Source of the DNA: Astragalus membranaceus
Lineage: Eukaryota; Streptophyta; Magnoliopsida; Fabales; Fabaceae
NCBI GenBank assembly: GCA_039519185.1
Contig: CM076849.1
Location: 248,001-312,000, forward strand
DNA length: 64,000 nt
Direction of reading: 5' to 3'
Part shown: piece after piece, positions 56,001-60,458 of the stretch
Position numbering within the stretch: the stretch's first letter is position 1
Layout: every line of letters begins with the position of its first letter
Position numbers and translations under genes: made by a program
Notes under the pieces: model-generated
The model's input: the letters and a program-made list of their open reading frames with translations, nothing else
Told to the model about the DNA's origin: nothing
The model's database searches: none

Positions 56001-58260
56001 GTTAAATCGGGAAACAAATTTCTTTTCAATCAAATTTGAGTACATTTGTACAGTTTTCTATTCTTGAGAATGAATTTGAGAGAATTTGTCACCAGTCTGG
56101 TGGATGTATTTCAATATGTAAGCATTATTATCCCCAGGACAGGAATAACCATATTATATTTTTTCACTCAAAATTGCAGATGCATTCATCAGAATCCATG
56201 GAATCATGATGCCCGCTACTTGCTTGTCCTTAATTATCTTCAAAGGGCACGTGAACAGAGATTTCCTCATCATCTCTGTGGCATACTAAATCGTCTAATT
56301 CATGCTGCCCTTTCAAATGAATTCTATAGCAAGACAGAAATGTTGTATCAATATAGACATTTCCAACTTCTGCTTTGTGCTTCTGAGATCAGTTTACAAT
56401 GTGGAGATCACGTGAGCTGTATCACCCATGCCAAAAAGGCTTCTCAACTTGTGCTTCCTGGTGATCATCGATTCTTTGCACATCTACTAATGTGCCGTTT
56501 ATATGCCATAAAAGGCGATCATCTAAATTTCCAGAAAGAGTATATAAAGTGTTTGGAGCTCAGGACAGATTACCACATTGGTTGGATCTGTCTCAAGCTT
56601 ATGGAATGTCAATATGAACTGCAAATAGATTCAAATGTCATAGACTTGAACTTCGAAGAATGCATTAAAAGGGGTGGAAATTCATGGAATATGTGGATGG
56701 CTGCATATAACTTAGTGAGAGGAATCATTTCATTGCAGAAACGGGATTTAGTCTCAGCTGAAGAGTTCATGGCACAGGCTTGTTTATTGGCAGGATTTGA
56801 AAGCTGCCTCTTTTTATGTCATGGTATGTATTTTCTTTGGGTGAGACCTTCAAAAATCTCTCTTGCATGATTTCCGCATAGTATTGTGTTTCCACTATTA
56901 CTTAAATTTGAATGCAACAAGGATGTTTTAGAGGATAAATATAAGATGTTAAGGGCATGCTTTATAATAATTTTTCTGATGTTTAATGATCATGTAGTAT
57001 GAGAATTGCTGTGAATTCTTGTTTTATAAATATTTCTTGACAATATTGTTTGTGTTGGTTGTTAACTTATCCCCCCCTCCCTCCGTATCTAAATATAGGA
57101 CCTCGTTGACCAAACCACGGGAATTAAGAAAACTGGTAGTAGTATTAACTTTGTCAACTGTTGATATTATTTTACAAGTTTACCCTTCAGGATAGAGAAT
57201 TGGTTGATGTTTCTATCACAGTATTTATTGCAGATTGCAGATGTAACATAATTAGGGGTATGTTGGTAAAGAAATAATTAATACAGTTGAAAATTTGAAA
57301 GGGATCTTATAATAAGGGACAAGTAAATATCTCAAGAGAGGGTCTTATATTTAGAGACATAGGGAGTATATGTGTTCCTGGATCCTTTTTCTCCTCATCT
57401 CTACGACTCCACCTCTTGCGCATTGGGATGAGATTAATATACATCTGACCATATTGTTTTTGTGTAGGTTCCATCTGTATGGAGCTTGTCAGGCAGTGCA
57501 ATGGTCCTCAATTCCTCTCACAGGCTGTTAAGAGCCTTACCAAAGTTCATGAGCTTTCACTGATTCCTTTACCTATTGCCTCAGTGTTGATGGCTCAAGC
57601 AGAAGGAAGCCTCGGTTCTAAGGAGAGATGGGACAGAAACCTTCGCCTTGAATGGTATAATTGGCCATCAGGTTTGATTTCTATGCTTTGTCTGATAATG
57701 ATTATTTTTTTGAAGTTGGGAGGAACGAATTACTGGAGAGCTAAATGTAGTTCAGTTTTTGTTGCCCGTGTCTTCATCCTTGCATGTTAGGGTAGGGAGT
57801 TAGTTGAGCAAAATTTGCAGGATTATTCGTTTCAACAAATTCAAATTAATCAAACTATTAGCTGATATCCCCCTTTCCATGGACACCGGAGCGGGGTCAA
57901 AGACCCCTAGACAAAAAAAAACTATTAGCTGATATTTGTAAGGTTGAGTTGGGATGCTGTGATTTCTCAGTGGACCCCAGGCCTTCTATAGAACATCTTG
58001 TGGTTCATCCTCATGCAGTATTTGATAACTGCTAGACTCTTTGTGGTTGAATGTATGCTACTTTTTTTTTGGTTGTAGAAATGAGGCCTGCAGAGCTCTA
58101 CTTTCAAATGCATTTACTTGCAAGACAGTTGAAAGTTGGGCCTAGCACTGTATCGAGCATGGAGTCCTTTCAGAGTCCTCAGAGATGGGTTATTCGGGCA
58201 ATTCATATTAATCCTTCTTGCATGCGATACTGGAGGGTTTTACAGAAACTTATGGAATAA
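22439..58260 (+). CDS. SKI3: SKI3 / TTC37-like tetratricopeptide-repeat subunit of the Ski complex (whole gene)
   Basis: Twenty-one coding exons join in frame: 22439-22513, 22595-22807, 22916-23038, 28601-28684, 28760-28810, 28890-28982, 29701-29841, 29944-30024, 30169-30416, 30493-30664, 41428-41543, 41645-41702, 41938-42003, 52844-53056, 53147-53198, 53555-53928, 54037-54131, 55638-55880, 56180-56823, 57468-57671, 58079-58260. The product is about 1175 residues, mostly TPR helices, and matches the Arabidopsis SKI3 family in order and length (recalled, not searched). SKI3 scaffolds the cytosolic SKI2 helicase-SKI8 complex that unwinds mRNA for 3'-5' exosomal decay and limits siRNA production from mRNAs. 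All introns are GT-AG and no exon holds a stop or frameshift, so the gene looks functional. The initiating ATG is missing from the exons listed. Confidence 0.9.
23456..24075. repeat. GGGTACGGGTATG-rich repeat in SKI3 intron 3
   Basis: Two clusters (23456-23625 and 23936-24066) of inverted and direct copies of GGGTACG / GGGTATG / GTACCC words face each other across about 300 bp of AT-rich sequence, as in a TIR-type non-autonomous element. No target duplication was identified. Confidence 0.5.
23503..23546 (+). pseudogene. 44-bp copy of SKI3 exon 2 inside intron 3
   Basis: This stretch is identical to 22672-22715, the codons for KLNPKHGESFKYLG. It sits inside the GGGTACG repeat, and GGGTACGTTAATACAA stands on both sides of it (about 23490-23505 and 23551-23566). 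It has no splice signals and looks like filler DNA copied during break repair. Confidence 0.9.
24216..24649 (-). repeat. 3' LTR of the intron 3 chromovirus
   Basis: Direct repeat of 27742-28184, with a few small indels between copies. The purine-rich primer tract lies immediately to the right. Confidence 0.88.
24750..25574 (-). pseudogene. Protease fused to the integrase tail, intron 3 chromovirus
   Basis: The 274-codon frame starts with a retroviral-type aspartic protease (MLVDNGATQNFMSRRLA, with Asn-Gly where Asp-Ser-Gly is usual, and LVLGMAWL). It runs to FEHVFKELQG, the junction where reverse transcriptase should begin. It then jumps at about 25015 to the far C-terminus of integrase, read first out of frame and then as VVGYVDVHPILPASLG. 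The following chromodomain-type stretch (HKPIEEAVWEDTDN) continues past a stop at 24750. About 3 kb of pol is therefore missing at one clean junction. Confidence 0.8.
25575..26437 (-). pseudogene. Gag C-terminal half and zinc knuckle, intron 3 chromovirus
   Basis: The minus strand reads the gag core ENLKDALLERYGG, DGTVEEYIEDFERL and YFVHGLKENIRGKVR (26437-26115). Then follows, partly in another frame, LSSQEIAERRQKGLCFKCRR with HPR, a damaged CCHC knuckle. A tandem duplication of the segment near 25573-25735 (CTTCTTCACCACTTTCTTCA) disturbs the gag-pol boundary. Confidence 0.7.
26438..27298. mobile_element. DNA transposon nested in the chromovirus gag, 861 bp
   Basis: It splits the gag codons Leu-Glu-Ala-Trp / Leu-Glu-Glu. 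The ends are imperfect inverted repeats, GTAGACAAAATCGCGAG and, read backwards from the right, GTAGTCAAACTCGAG. CATG stands on both sides (26434-26437, 27299-27302). Subterminal parts are rich in TACGATTT/GGATCGTA words. No transposase is encoded and the superfamily is uncertain. Confidence 0.65.
27299..27727 (-). pseudogene. Gag N-terminal part, intron 3 chromovirus
   Basis: From an ATG near 27727 (MPPKKMETQVAALESKI), after a short frame break, the sequence reads KKVELPMFTGDDPAGWIAMA and FRIQDTRPEIKINLAQLCM, the N-terminal half of a chromovirus gag, up to the nested transposon. Confidence 0.75.
27742..28184 (-). repeat. 5' LTR of the intron 3 chromovirus
   Basis: Direct repeat of 24216-24649; minus-strand start TGATAGCGCCC at 28184. 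Confidence 0.88.
28601..30664 (+). CDS. SKI3: SKI3 exons 4-10
   Basis: Exons 28601-28684 (VHQKKWSEAVQSLQYAIRGY), 28760-28810 (ALGLAYQRLGRFTAAVK), 28890-28982 (SYGRAIELD, GNISLTLGSFKK), 29701-29841 (GVEQFQQALEISPD, INLGAYQWGASLLE), 29944-30024 (EVARAGAYSFWNIS), 30169-30416 (YARCYPWIEEVQ, ALHLSPWQANIYTDIA) and 30493-30664 (EKMSIGALLLEGENYEFWVA). They encode about residues 138-427, a run of TPR helices plus the conserved SPWQANIYTD segment of SKI3. Exon 9 ends in phase 2 and exon 10 restores the frame through TG|G. Intron 6 contains a copia LTR relic. Confidence 0.92.
29206..29348 (+). repeat. Isolated LTR with primer site in SKI3 intron 6
   Basis: Begins TGTTAGAATCG, ends CAACA, and is followed at 29349 by TGGTCACAGAGC, a slightly altered initiator-Met-tRNA primer site. 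The leader that follows resembles the one after the LTR at 45664-45980. No second LTR is visible, so this is a truncated element of the same broad family. Confidence 0.65.
30665..31120. other. SKI3 intron 10, unassigned first part
   Basis: Nothing recognisable; ends in TTA/TAA-rich sequence where the truncated copia element begins. Confidence 0.4.
31121..32906 (-). pseudogene. Copia 1 integrase (C-terminal part) and reverse transcriptase
   Basis: Reading from 32906 down: the integrase core with LRSDNAQEYLS (second Asp) and PQQNGVAERKNRHL (Glu), then HNLSPGIDKLSARS and VFLGYHRSQKGYRCYS, a Pro/Ser-rich linker, and reverse transcriptase with WRQAMIDEMCAL, FKARLVAKGYTQ, LDIKNAFLHGDLEEEVYM and LIVYVDDIVITG. 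The open frame from 32704 is 527 codons. It stops just after the catalytic YVDD, where the element is truncated. Confidence 0.88.
32907..33139 (+). repeat. 5' LTR of copia 2
   Basis: 233 bp, TGTAAGAG...TTAACA, identical by eye to 37700-37932. Confidence 0.95.
33164..34591 (+). CDS. Gag and protease start of copia 2
   Basis: The start ATG lies 24 bp after the 5' LTR, behind the primer site. The frame gives a Pro-rich N-terminus, the UBN2-type gag domain (DEKNFLVWRQQIEP, AKARQLRTELRSTTLESRSI, IDVILEGLPEDYAPVI), an Arg/Gly-rich stretch (about residues 285-307) and a CCHC knuckle (CQVCFKFGHLASMCYH). The protease site reads WHPDTAAS, with Ala where D-S/T-G-A/S is usual. The frame runs out at 34591 because pol continues one frame over, from about 34540. 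Gag forms the virus-like particle that packages the element's RNA in the cytosol. Confidence 0.92.
   Translation: MADDDSTGGTPPPVPPPVPLSTAPPIDPLITFTLKISDKLDEKNFLVWRQQIEPMINAHNLQNFIHFPEIPEQFLSPADRDARRENPRYRNWLKQDQWLLSWLQSTLSSAIMPRVLGCNHSFQLWERLHDHFQKLTRAKARQLRTELRSTTLESRSIDEYLLRIKSIVDSLASVGDPVPLEQHIDVILEGLPEDYAPVISVIESKFEANQLEEVEALLLAHELRSGKFKKKSQAETLSINLTNTLPTPVQNSETQQNITGNSVPYSNTPGTDSNFQNNNFSGASRGRGGRGGRGGRGRGRFGNIQCQVCFKFGHLASMCYHRFNQQFQAPIPTDYQGFTTPNNSYFNQQPNPFSYAYPAPQPLYQNTWTRPNYVPRPPTQPMQQHQPFPYPQALMTTSVPSTTSQAQLPWHPDTAASITATHQSQNIHQQSPFEGPDQIYIGNGQGLSVKNCGSSSFSSPSLFSFKKSCTCPFNY
34540..37733 (+). CDS. Pol of copia 2 (integrase, reverse transcriptase, RNase H)
   Basis: The open frame starts at 34461 but real homology begins near 34540 (SLVLKNLVHVPSITKNLISV, end of protease). 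Integrase: the zinc-finger region HLRLGHPNHVS with CAACCMGK, catalytic YSDLWGPAP, QTDWGGEF and HHQNGVVERKHRHI. Reverse transcriptase: RLVAKEFHQ, LLVYVDDIILTG; one normally conserved LYGLKQAPR reads LYGPKQAPR. RNase H: GFCDADWASDPDDRRSVSG and SSAEAEYRSLAHT. The frame ends inside the 3' LTR. It is otherwise free of stops over more than 1000 codons. Confidence 0.93.
37700..37932 (+). repeat. 3' LTR of copia 2
   Basis: 233 bp, preceded by the polypurine tract GTGGGGGGGTG, followed by the TTCCC target duplication. Confidence 0.95.
37938..39423 (-). pseudogene. Copia 1 gag, protease and integrase start
   Basis: Gag starts at an ATG at 39423 (MTTPSDSSKLF) with FPLTTEKLDGSNYDTWASDI. It is frameshifted in a run of seven T/A at about 38910-38916, where one base too many sits in the codons after RNTFF. 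The shifted frame continues with ALYGLPQDYAATHDQILG, a CCHC knuckle (CDHCHNLGHTIDRCWKLHG), a normal protease site WALDTGASDHITGN, NVLYVPECPFNLISVKRL, and the integrase zinc region (QLGHPGLQKLQ, CESCQLG) up to the insertion of copia 2. Confidence 0.87.
39424..39930 (-). other. GC-rich untranslated leader of copia 1
   Basis: Between primer site and gag start; strikingly GC-rich (CCGGCCA- and CGCCGCC-type motifs around 39540-39800) against the AT-rich surroundings. Open frames here on both strands look like by-products of the base composition. Confidence 0.6.
39945..40085 (-). repeat. 5' LTR of copia 1 (about 141 bp)
   Basis: Minus-strand TGTTGTAATT at 40085 to ...TTTCACA at 39945, next to a Met-tRNA primer site. 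No partner LTR is found near 31 kb. Confidence 0.75.
40120..41380 (+). pseudogene. Copia integrase-RT relic directly upstream of SKI3 exon 11
   Basis: The plus strand reads, in several frames, the integrase C-terminus (HDLTPGLDKLSA), VDVTFFEDTPFFASP, a Pro/Ser linker, TWTLVPLPHGNSIVGC (RT N-terminus), HIKNAFLHG, SPRAWFGRF and LVVYVDDIFIT. Frame breaks occur near 40275, 40910 and 41060. Gag, protease and RNase H are missing. It is related to copia 1 but in the opposite orientation. Confidence 0.85.
41428..42003 (+). CDS. SKI3: SKI3 exons 11-13
   Basis: Exon 11 (41428-41543) reads KQLAKQVFDRSRSIDPGLAL and ends in phase 2. Exon 12 (41645-41702) restores the Arg and reads EPAPDEAFESCSRAVQIIP. 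Exon 13 (41938-42003) reads LAEFQIGLAKLALLSGHLSS. These are about residues 428-507, further TPR helices. The acceptor of exon 11 (CTTTCCAG) lies about 50 bp beyond the end of the copia relic. Confidence 0.92.
42004..42661. other. SKI3 intron 13, first part
   Basis: No gene. A block at about 42440-42610 with GCCGCTATGGCAT- and GGCAGAATTT-type words looks like a decayed transposon end; the rest is unassigned. Confidence 0.4.
42662..42973 (-). repeat. 3' LTR of a decayed copia element
   Basis: Minus-strand TGTTAGAATAT at 42973 to ...CTTCAACA at 42662. A purine tract (TTTGAGGGGGAG) precedes it on the minus strand, so it is a 3' LTR with the element's body to the right. It resembles the LTR at 45664-45980 at both ends. 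It contains an (AAT)n microsatellite at 42820-42845. Confidence 0.75.
44499..44869 (+). mobile_element. TRIM (miniature LTR retrotransposon), about 371 bp
   Basis: Two LTRs of about 119 bp (44499-44617, about 44751-44869) share CCCACATCRACTAG and CTTATAAGGCTTGAGCAG. A Met-tRNA primer site TGGTATCAGAATC starts at 44618. TCATT and CCATT flank it (44494-44498, 44870-44874), a target duplication with one change. It lies inside the copia RT codons Asn-Ala-Phe-Leu-Asn-Gly. A related, more decayed copy is present near 54400-54500 on the other strand. Confidence 0.8.
45241..45360. repeat. 60-bp tandem duplication
   Basis: Two adjacent 60-bp copies (45241-45300, 45301-45360) differ at two positions. 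They lie in the minus-strand copia frame and keep it open, because 60 is a multiple of three. Confidence 0.95.
45664..45980 (+). repeat. 5' LTR of the gene-carrying retrotransposon
   Basis: 317 bp, TGTTAGAATAT...CTTCAACA, directly before the primer site. Confidence 0.88.
46100..46231 (+). pseudogene. Captured early-nodulin-like (ENODL, phytocyanin) fragment
   Basis: The frame reads a hydrophobic signal-peptide-like stretch (FIAFFLVVILTSQASS) and then YKFYVGGKDG, the start of the mature phytocyanin domain of ENODL1-type proteins. It then jumps, one frame over, to YKKGSD, which in intact relatives lies about 35 residues further on. The intervening part, including copper-site-region sequence, is missing. 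Full ENODLs are GPI-anchored cell-surface proteins; this is a non-functional fragment inside a retrotransposon. Confidence 0.75.
46586..46869 (-). pseudogene. Captured NHP2 (H/ACA snoRNP protein) fragment
   Basis: The minus strand reads LCKKTLKLVRK, EHKCIKKRVKEVVKRIWRGQ, KGVCVISENISLIDVITHVP, ILCEEADIPYVYVPSKED and, after a one-base frameshift, RPTCSVLVMTK. This is the L7Ae-type RNA-binding core of plant NHP2, which sits in H/ACA pseudouridylation particles in the nucleolus. The N-terminus and C-terminal tail are absent and there is no intron where it is readable, so it could derive from mRNA. It lies antisense to the retrotransposon. Confidence 0.85.
47096..47348 (+). repeat. 5' LTR of the nested chromovirus
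   Basis: TGATAGGCC...CCTTTCA, 253 bp; two differences from the 3' LTR. Confidence 0.93.
47384..48268 (+). CDS. Gag of the nested chromovirus
   Basis: ATG at 47384, shortly after the primer site. The N-terminus is a charged coiled-coil-like region (residues about 10-50), followed by RKVDLPVFNGDDAPGWLTKI, WNGLKEAILRRFQPT, EGTVREYRKKFEAVASHI and FSNGLRDDVRAEVRL, the standard chromovirus gag domain. The frame leaves homology at about 48230, inside GAAGAAAGAAGAAAG repeats, just before the zinc knuckle. The knuckle (CLTCDEKYMPGHVC) continues in the pol frame. Confidence 0.92.
   Translation: MPKKKTNSSTMDPRIEELERRIQESEGRSERRLQEILARMEAMIAALHTKNSGHGDPKLRENPNNAVNHNDGERRLRKVDLPVFNGDDAPGWLTKIERFFKVRKIDENEKLDAALMAMEGEALSWMQWWESNSEVQSWNGLKEAILRRFQPTVITNAFEMLMNMKQEGTVREYRKKFEAVASHIKIQDHELFSGMFSNGLRDDVRAEVRLHRPRNLADMMEIALLAEEKIGATGRYGGRSFGSFKNANKVNTEATSTSMVAEAAKTGQPANTKVVGGKEIEERRKKKERAVFDL
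48210..51068 (+). CDS. Pol of the nested chromovirus (knuckle, PR, RT, RNase H, integrase core)
   Basis: In order: zinc knuckle CLTCDEKYMPGHVC; acidic linker; protease LLDCGATHNFISRKL (Asp-Cys-Gly in place of Asp-Ser-Gly) with VVLGIAWLEKLG; RT with WRFCVDYRALNKIT, LDLKSGYHQIRM, MPFGLTNAPSTFQALMN and the catalytic FFDDILIYS; RNase H with IETDASSQGIGAVLMQ and TYERELMAIV; integrase zinc finger HCQQCQQNK; and a core with SMDFVGGLP, VTDRDKILLSQFW and HPQSDGQTEVTNRCLE, all three acidic residues present. It ends at a TAG (51066-51068) where a Trp is expected after NPKS. Confidence 0.93.
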   Translation: MVKRLKKEERRKKGLCLTCDEKYMPGHVCKNKVLRILYVEEEEAGTEGKETEKEDEEEIVWEATMKSLHLVSMARLSSNYSFMMKGLIGILEILVLLDCGATHNFISRKLVELQGLLVTPIPPCWVKIGNGERIKICGVCKDVEIQLQGLRVKVDCFVFPLDGEDVVLGIAWLEKLGNIKANFKELTLKIKVGNGAILLKGDPTLSRREATVKEILMEGNTQKELLLVDCRSLEAKETTPAATHEVIQAVIHKFESLFHENGELPPSRVVDHAIVLREGAGIPNLRSYRYPHFQKNEIERLVADMLRTGIIRPSTSPYSSPIVLVKKKDGSWRFCVDYRALNKITIPNKFPIPLIDELLDELNGAMIFTKLDLKSGYHQIRMKPEDIPKTAFRTHEGHYEYLVMPFGLTNAPSTFQALMNEVLRPFLRKFALVFFDDILIYSSSVEEHAIHLEKVFSALEENKLIVNKKKCDFGVDSVGYLGHVVTGKGVAADPDKVSAMVDWPIPKDLKGLRGFLGLTGYYRIFVKNYGIIAKPLTELLKLEKWKWNEEAENAFNLLKKLMTTLPVLRMPDFNKQFVIETDASSQGIGAVLMQEEQPIAYFSQKLSIRAQQRSTYERELMAIVLAVHKWRHYLLGQQFVVRTDRQSLQFINDQKLLGGEQVKWTSKLIGFDFIIQYKAGSANKVADGLSRQMMFAAISSVTLSDWENWEEEIRSCPKIQQTVQQVVLKSAGYQKFSIKQGFLYKGNGLVLPKSFSKLPTILKEFHTSLQGGHSGYFRTYKRILGVFYWQGMKKDIKEYIMHCQQCQQNKVQTLSPAGLLQPLPIPSKSWSDISMDFVGGLPRVGRQDTILVVIDRLTKYAHFLLLGHPFTAKEVAASFISGIIKLHGFPETIVTDRDKILLSQFWRELWRQSGTKLHYSTAFHPQSDGQTEVTNRCLEVYLRCFVGDNPKS
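51069..51782 (+). CDS. Integrase C-terminus and chromodomain of the nested chromovirus
   Basis: Continues the integrase in the same frame after the TAG (TKWIDWAELWFNTNYNISIG, GMTPYKALYGRDP), then the GPY/F-type module (RFYGPYKVLEKIGQVAYRLE, HPVFHISKLKK) and a chromodomain (VLVKWKDLPACDNSWEKTEK). Chromodomains of such integrases direct insertion to marked chromatin. The stop upstream means this part is made only with readthrough. Confidence 0.9.
   Translation, partial: TKWIDWAELWFNTNYNISIGMTPYKALYGRDPSPIIKGPAIPSNVEEVNQLYDARDTLLDQLRQNLTVAQQRMKKQADKKRSDITLEVGDWVYLKATPYRWNSLAERRNEKLSPRFYGPYKVLEKIGQVAYRLELPPDCRIHPVFHISKLKKTISGNYQPQNIPAAMTEEGVLQPEVEELLKLRYSATGDAEVLVKWKDLPACDNSWEKTEKLLQLFPNQHLEDKVKALGGGVLIGL
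51769..52021 (+). repeat. 3' LTR of the nested chromovirus
   Basis: 253 bp; followed by the TCATT target duplication at 52022-52026. Confidence 0.93.
52258..52552 (+). repeat. 3' LTR of the gene-carrying retrotransposon (5'-clipped)
   Basis: Aligns with 45664-45980 from about its 29th base, with scattered differences and small indels; ends CTTCAACA, followed by AGGAC. Confidence 0.85.
52553..52843. other. End of SKI3 intron 13
   Basis: The first 50 bp read on the minus strand as the start of the RT domain of the decayed copia split by the 45664 element (TVHETMKDKKRR). The rest is ordinary intron ending in a TTAACTGTCACAG acceptor. Confidence 0.55.
52844..54131 (+). CDS. SKI3: SKI3 exons 14-17
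   Basis: Exon 14 (52844-53056): VFGAIQQAVQHAPHYPESHN, LFGLVCEAQKDYKSAATFYR, INLARSLSK. Exon 15 (53147-53198): GGNAADALQECENLMKE. Exon 16 (53555-53928): GLQVYAFSLWQLGENDLALS, SSVATSICFICRLVY, SSKVSFVMSAINILDGQNRL, MHFLIALGKL. Exon 17 (54037-54131): VKNKSDSCLDIQSGIAYLRK and ALHMFPNCNLM. These give about residues 508-750. PESHNL.GLVCEA and YAFSLW are conserved SKI3 signatures (recalled from Arabidopsis). Exon phases 1 and 2 are matched across introns 15 and 17. Confidence 0.92.
54160..55600 (-). pseudogene. Decayed copia 3' part and LTR in SKI3 intron 17
   Basis: A purine-rich tract (minus strand CAGCTTGAGAGGGAGTGTT near 54650) borders an LTR-like segment extending left. To the right, minus-strand reading gives the RNase H end (TKHI, KEKI, CLYKISKRP; about 54890-54680) and scattered RT pieces near 55150-55250, all with stops. 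A TRIM-like segment (minus, about 54400-54500) sits in the LTR part. Confidence 0.6.
55638..58260 (+). CDS. SKI3: SKI3 exons 18-21 (C-terminal part) and stop
   Basis: Exon 18 (55638-55880): RNLLGYLLLFSEELNNCHVA, EQEGLKSAYDIHGAGAVACY. Exon 19 (56180-56823, the largest): HQNPWNHDARYLLVLNYLQR, AREQRFPHHLCGILNRLIHA, FQLLLCASEISLQCGDHVSC, HIGWICLKLMECQYEL. Exon 20 (57468-57671): GSICMELVRQCNGPQFLSQA, EGSLGSKERWDRNLRLEW. Exon 21 (58079-58260): EMRPAELYFQMHLLARQLK, SPQRWVIRAIHINPSCMRYW, ending at TAA 58258-58260. These are about residues 750-1175. The C-terminal superhelix of SKI3 contacts the other Ski subunits in known structures; I infer the same here. Confidence 0.93.
57077..57366. mobile_element. 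Stowaway-like MITE in SKI3 intron 19
   Basis: 290 bp with imperfect inverted ends CTCCCTCCGTATCTAAATAT and, from the right, CTCCCTATGTCTCTAAATAT, the typical CTCCCTCCGT start of Stowaway (Tc1/mariner) MITEs. TA follows the right end; the left TA is lost in a C-run. Confidence 0.8.
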
Positions 58261-58390
58261 TAAACTTGAAAAGTGAAAACAAGTTTCAGGATCGGGTATC
58301 ATGACTGATCGGCTTCGTCTGTATATTTTCACTTTGTCTATGTCGGTAACAGATTGTATTTTCCAATAAATAAATTGCAAGTGAAATGTG
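58261..58390 (+). terminator. SKI3 3' UTR with polyadenylation signal
   Basis: An AATAAA at 58365-58370 with overlapping copies lies about 105 bp after the stop codon, in a T-rich context. The exact cleavage site cannot be told. Confidence 0.55.
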
Positions 58391-58950
58391 GGATTATATA
58401 TCTAGAACAAAACAAAAGTTAAATGAAAACAATTTAATACCTACTCATGTGAAAATAATGATAATTTTTTTTTGGTTCAGACGATTGCTGACTACTTAGA
58501 ATGTCTCAATATTTTTTGCGAAAGACCAATTTCTACTTGTGTTTAGGAGTAAATTTCACACTGACCAACACCGAATTTGTCCACCGTAGGAAAAATAACG
58601 ATAAATAAATGTGTACGTCATTGAGAAAAAATGATTACATGCTTAGTTAAACTGATTTCTTGCATGAAAAGACAAGTTTCACTGGCGAGATTTGACGAGG
58701 TGGACCAATGGTCTATCAATGGACTAATAATACAAACCATTGGATATCTTATACAAGTAGAGAATTTTATGATATTAGTTGAGTTTTGTTGGGTATGCTA
58801 TTTTGAAGATACAATTAGTATGATATTTAAATTTATTTTAAAATGTTTAAATATAAAAAAATTAGATGCCATTGAGTAATGGAATGTTGGTTATCATATC
58901 GAGCAAAACTCGATGGGTATTGAAGTGTTCACTTTATACAATTATTTGAT
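58391..58950. other. Unassigned intergenic sequence
   Basis: No gene seen; only short chance open frames. It ends in the target duplication of the Mutator-like element (58942-58950). Confidence 0.4.
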
Positions 58951-60056
58951 GGTTTTTTTATGTACCCCCACAGTTCCCCCCTATACCCCCACAAAATATG
59001 ATATTCTCAAAATGCCCCGCAGAGTTACAACTATCGGATTTATCTATTTTAAAGATAAATCTGTTTTGGAAAAAAAATCAAAAACGGATTTATCTTTTAA
59101 TTAGATAAATCCGTTTAAATGAAAAAATTCATAACGGATTTACCCCCACTATAGATAAATCCGTTTAGGGAAAAAACAAAAACGGATTTATCTATTCATT
59201 AGATAAATCCGTTTTGGAAATATTCAAAACAGATTTATTTAATAAATAGGTAAATTCGTTGTGTATTTAAAAATATTTTTTTTCTAATTTTTTAAAAATG
59301 GTTATAAAAATACTACTAAAAATTCGTTAAAGAGTCAAAACTAATCTAAAAATTATAAAAACACCACTAAAAATTTAGTAAAACCAAAATAAGGTTATGC
59401 AAATTTTTTTAGATTTTTTGTAATTTATGAAAAATTCAAAAAATTAATAAAAAATAGTAAACGATAGAATTTGGGATTTTGAGTCCCGCAGTCCCTTCTA
59501 GGGGAGTCTTGATGCCTGATTTTTTTTCAGATTTACTGGCTGCGGTTTCATTACAATCGGAGTTACCGAAAACCGATTTTTTAGCCTAAATTATTCACAC
59601 GACGTACAACATCGTCACGTGTTAACGAATATCTACACACTAAACGGAACAAAAAGGCAACCGATATTCATATATATTTTATTTTTCAAAAAATATTTAT
59701 TTTAATTTTTTAACAGATTTATCACTTTTATTTATTAACTATTTTACAAAACGGATTTAGCTAATAATAGATAAATCCGTTATTAAAAAATAACAAAAAC
59801 GGATTTAAGTATTTCTTTGGTAAATCCGTTTTGTTATTTTTGAAAACCGAATTTATCTAATTAAATATAAATCCGTTTTTGGTGTTTTCGAAAAAACGGA
59901 TTTATCTAATTAAAAGATAAATCCGTTTTGGGGAAAAAACCAAAAACGGATTTATATTTAATTAGATAAATTCGTTAAGTGATTTTACTGAGGGGTATTC
60001 TCGGAATATCAAATTGTGTGGGGGTATAGGGGGAACTCTGGGGGTAAAAAAAAACC
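58951..60056. mobile_element. Non-autonomous Mutator-like element with a palindrome array, 1106 bp
   Basis: Long inverted ends (GGTTTTTTT, then TACCCCCACAGTTCCCCC at the left, and TACCCCCAGAGTTCCCCC read backwards from the right) extend over about 60 bp. TTATTTGAT flanks both sides (58942-58950, 60057-60065), a perfect 9-bp duplication as made by Mutator-type transposases. Five palindromes of about 36 bp on each side of a unique centre share the arm AACGGATTTATCTA. No transposase is encoded. Confidence 0.88.
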
Positions 60057-60141
60057 TTATTTGATGGATGATATGTATTATTTGATACAGATTGGTGACA
60101 TACTACAAACACAAACATTTTCAACATCTTAAGTTTTCAAG

Positions 60142-60240
60142 CTTTCAAGCTTTTCTTTCTAATAACGTCTCTCAAGATTCGTGACATACTCACACAGTCA
60201 AACTTTCAAGCTTTCCGATTTTCTTTCTAATAACGTCTCT
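60142..60240. repeat. Short direct repeat around TTTCTTTCTAATAACGTCTC
   Basis: Two copies, about 60151-60172 and 60219-60240, each preceded by TTTCAAGCTTT. Confidence 0.7.
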
Positions 60241-60458
60241 TCCATCCTCACTCCCACCTATCTAGCATATTTTTATAGCGAGGGCAAAAAACAATATAGT
60301 ATTTCATCTTAAAAAAGTTATTATAAGCATTTACAAAATGCATAAGTTCACAATAAAAATGGTGTAAAAACTCACATTAGTACTTGTCGAAAAACACAGG
60401 CTAATTGGTCCCATAGAAATGGAGAGTGTTAATTTAGTCCTCAAATATATGTCAATTA

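Noticed and set aside
22439..58260. SKI3 as a pseudogene because of transposon load and missing ATG
   Set aside because: All exon frames, phases and splice borders are intact over about 1175 codons; the start may simply be on an unrecognised short exon.
59035..59976. Regular palindromes as a CRISPR array
   Set aside because: Plant DNA; spacing and centres vary; the array lies wholly inside a transposon with target duplications.
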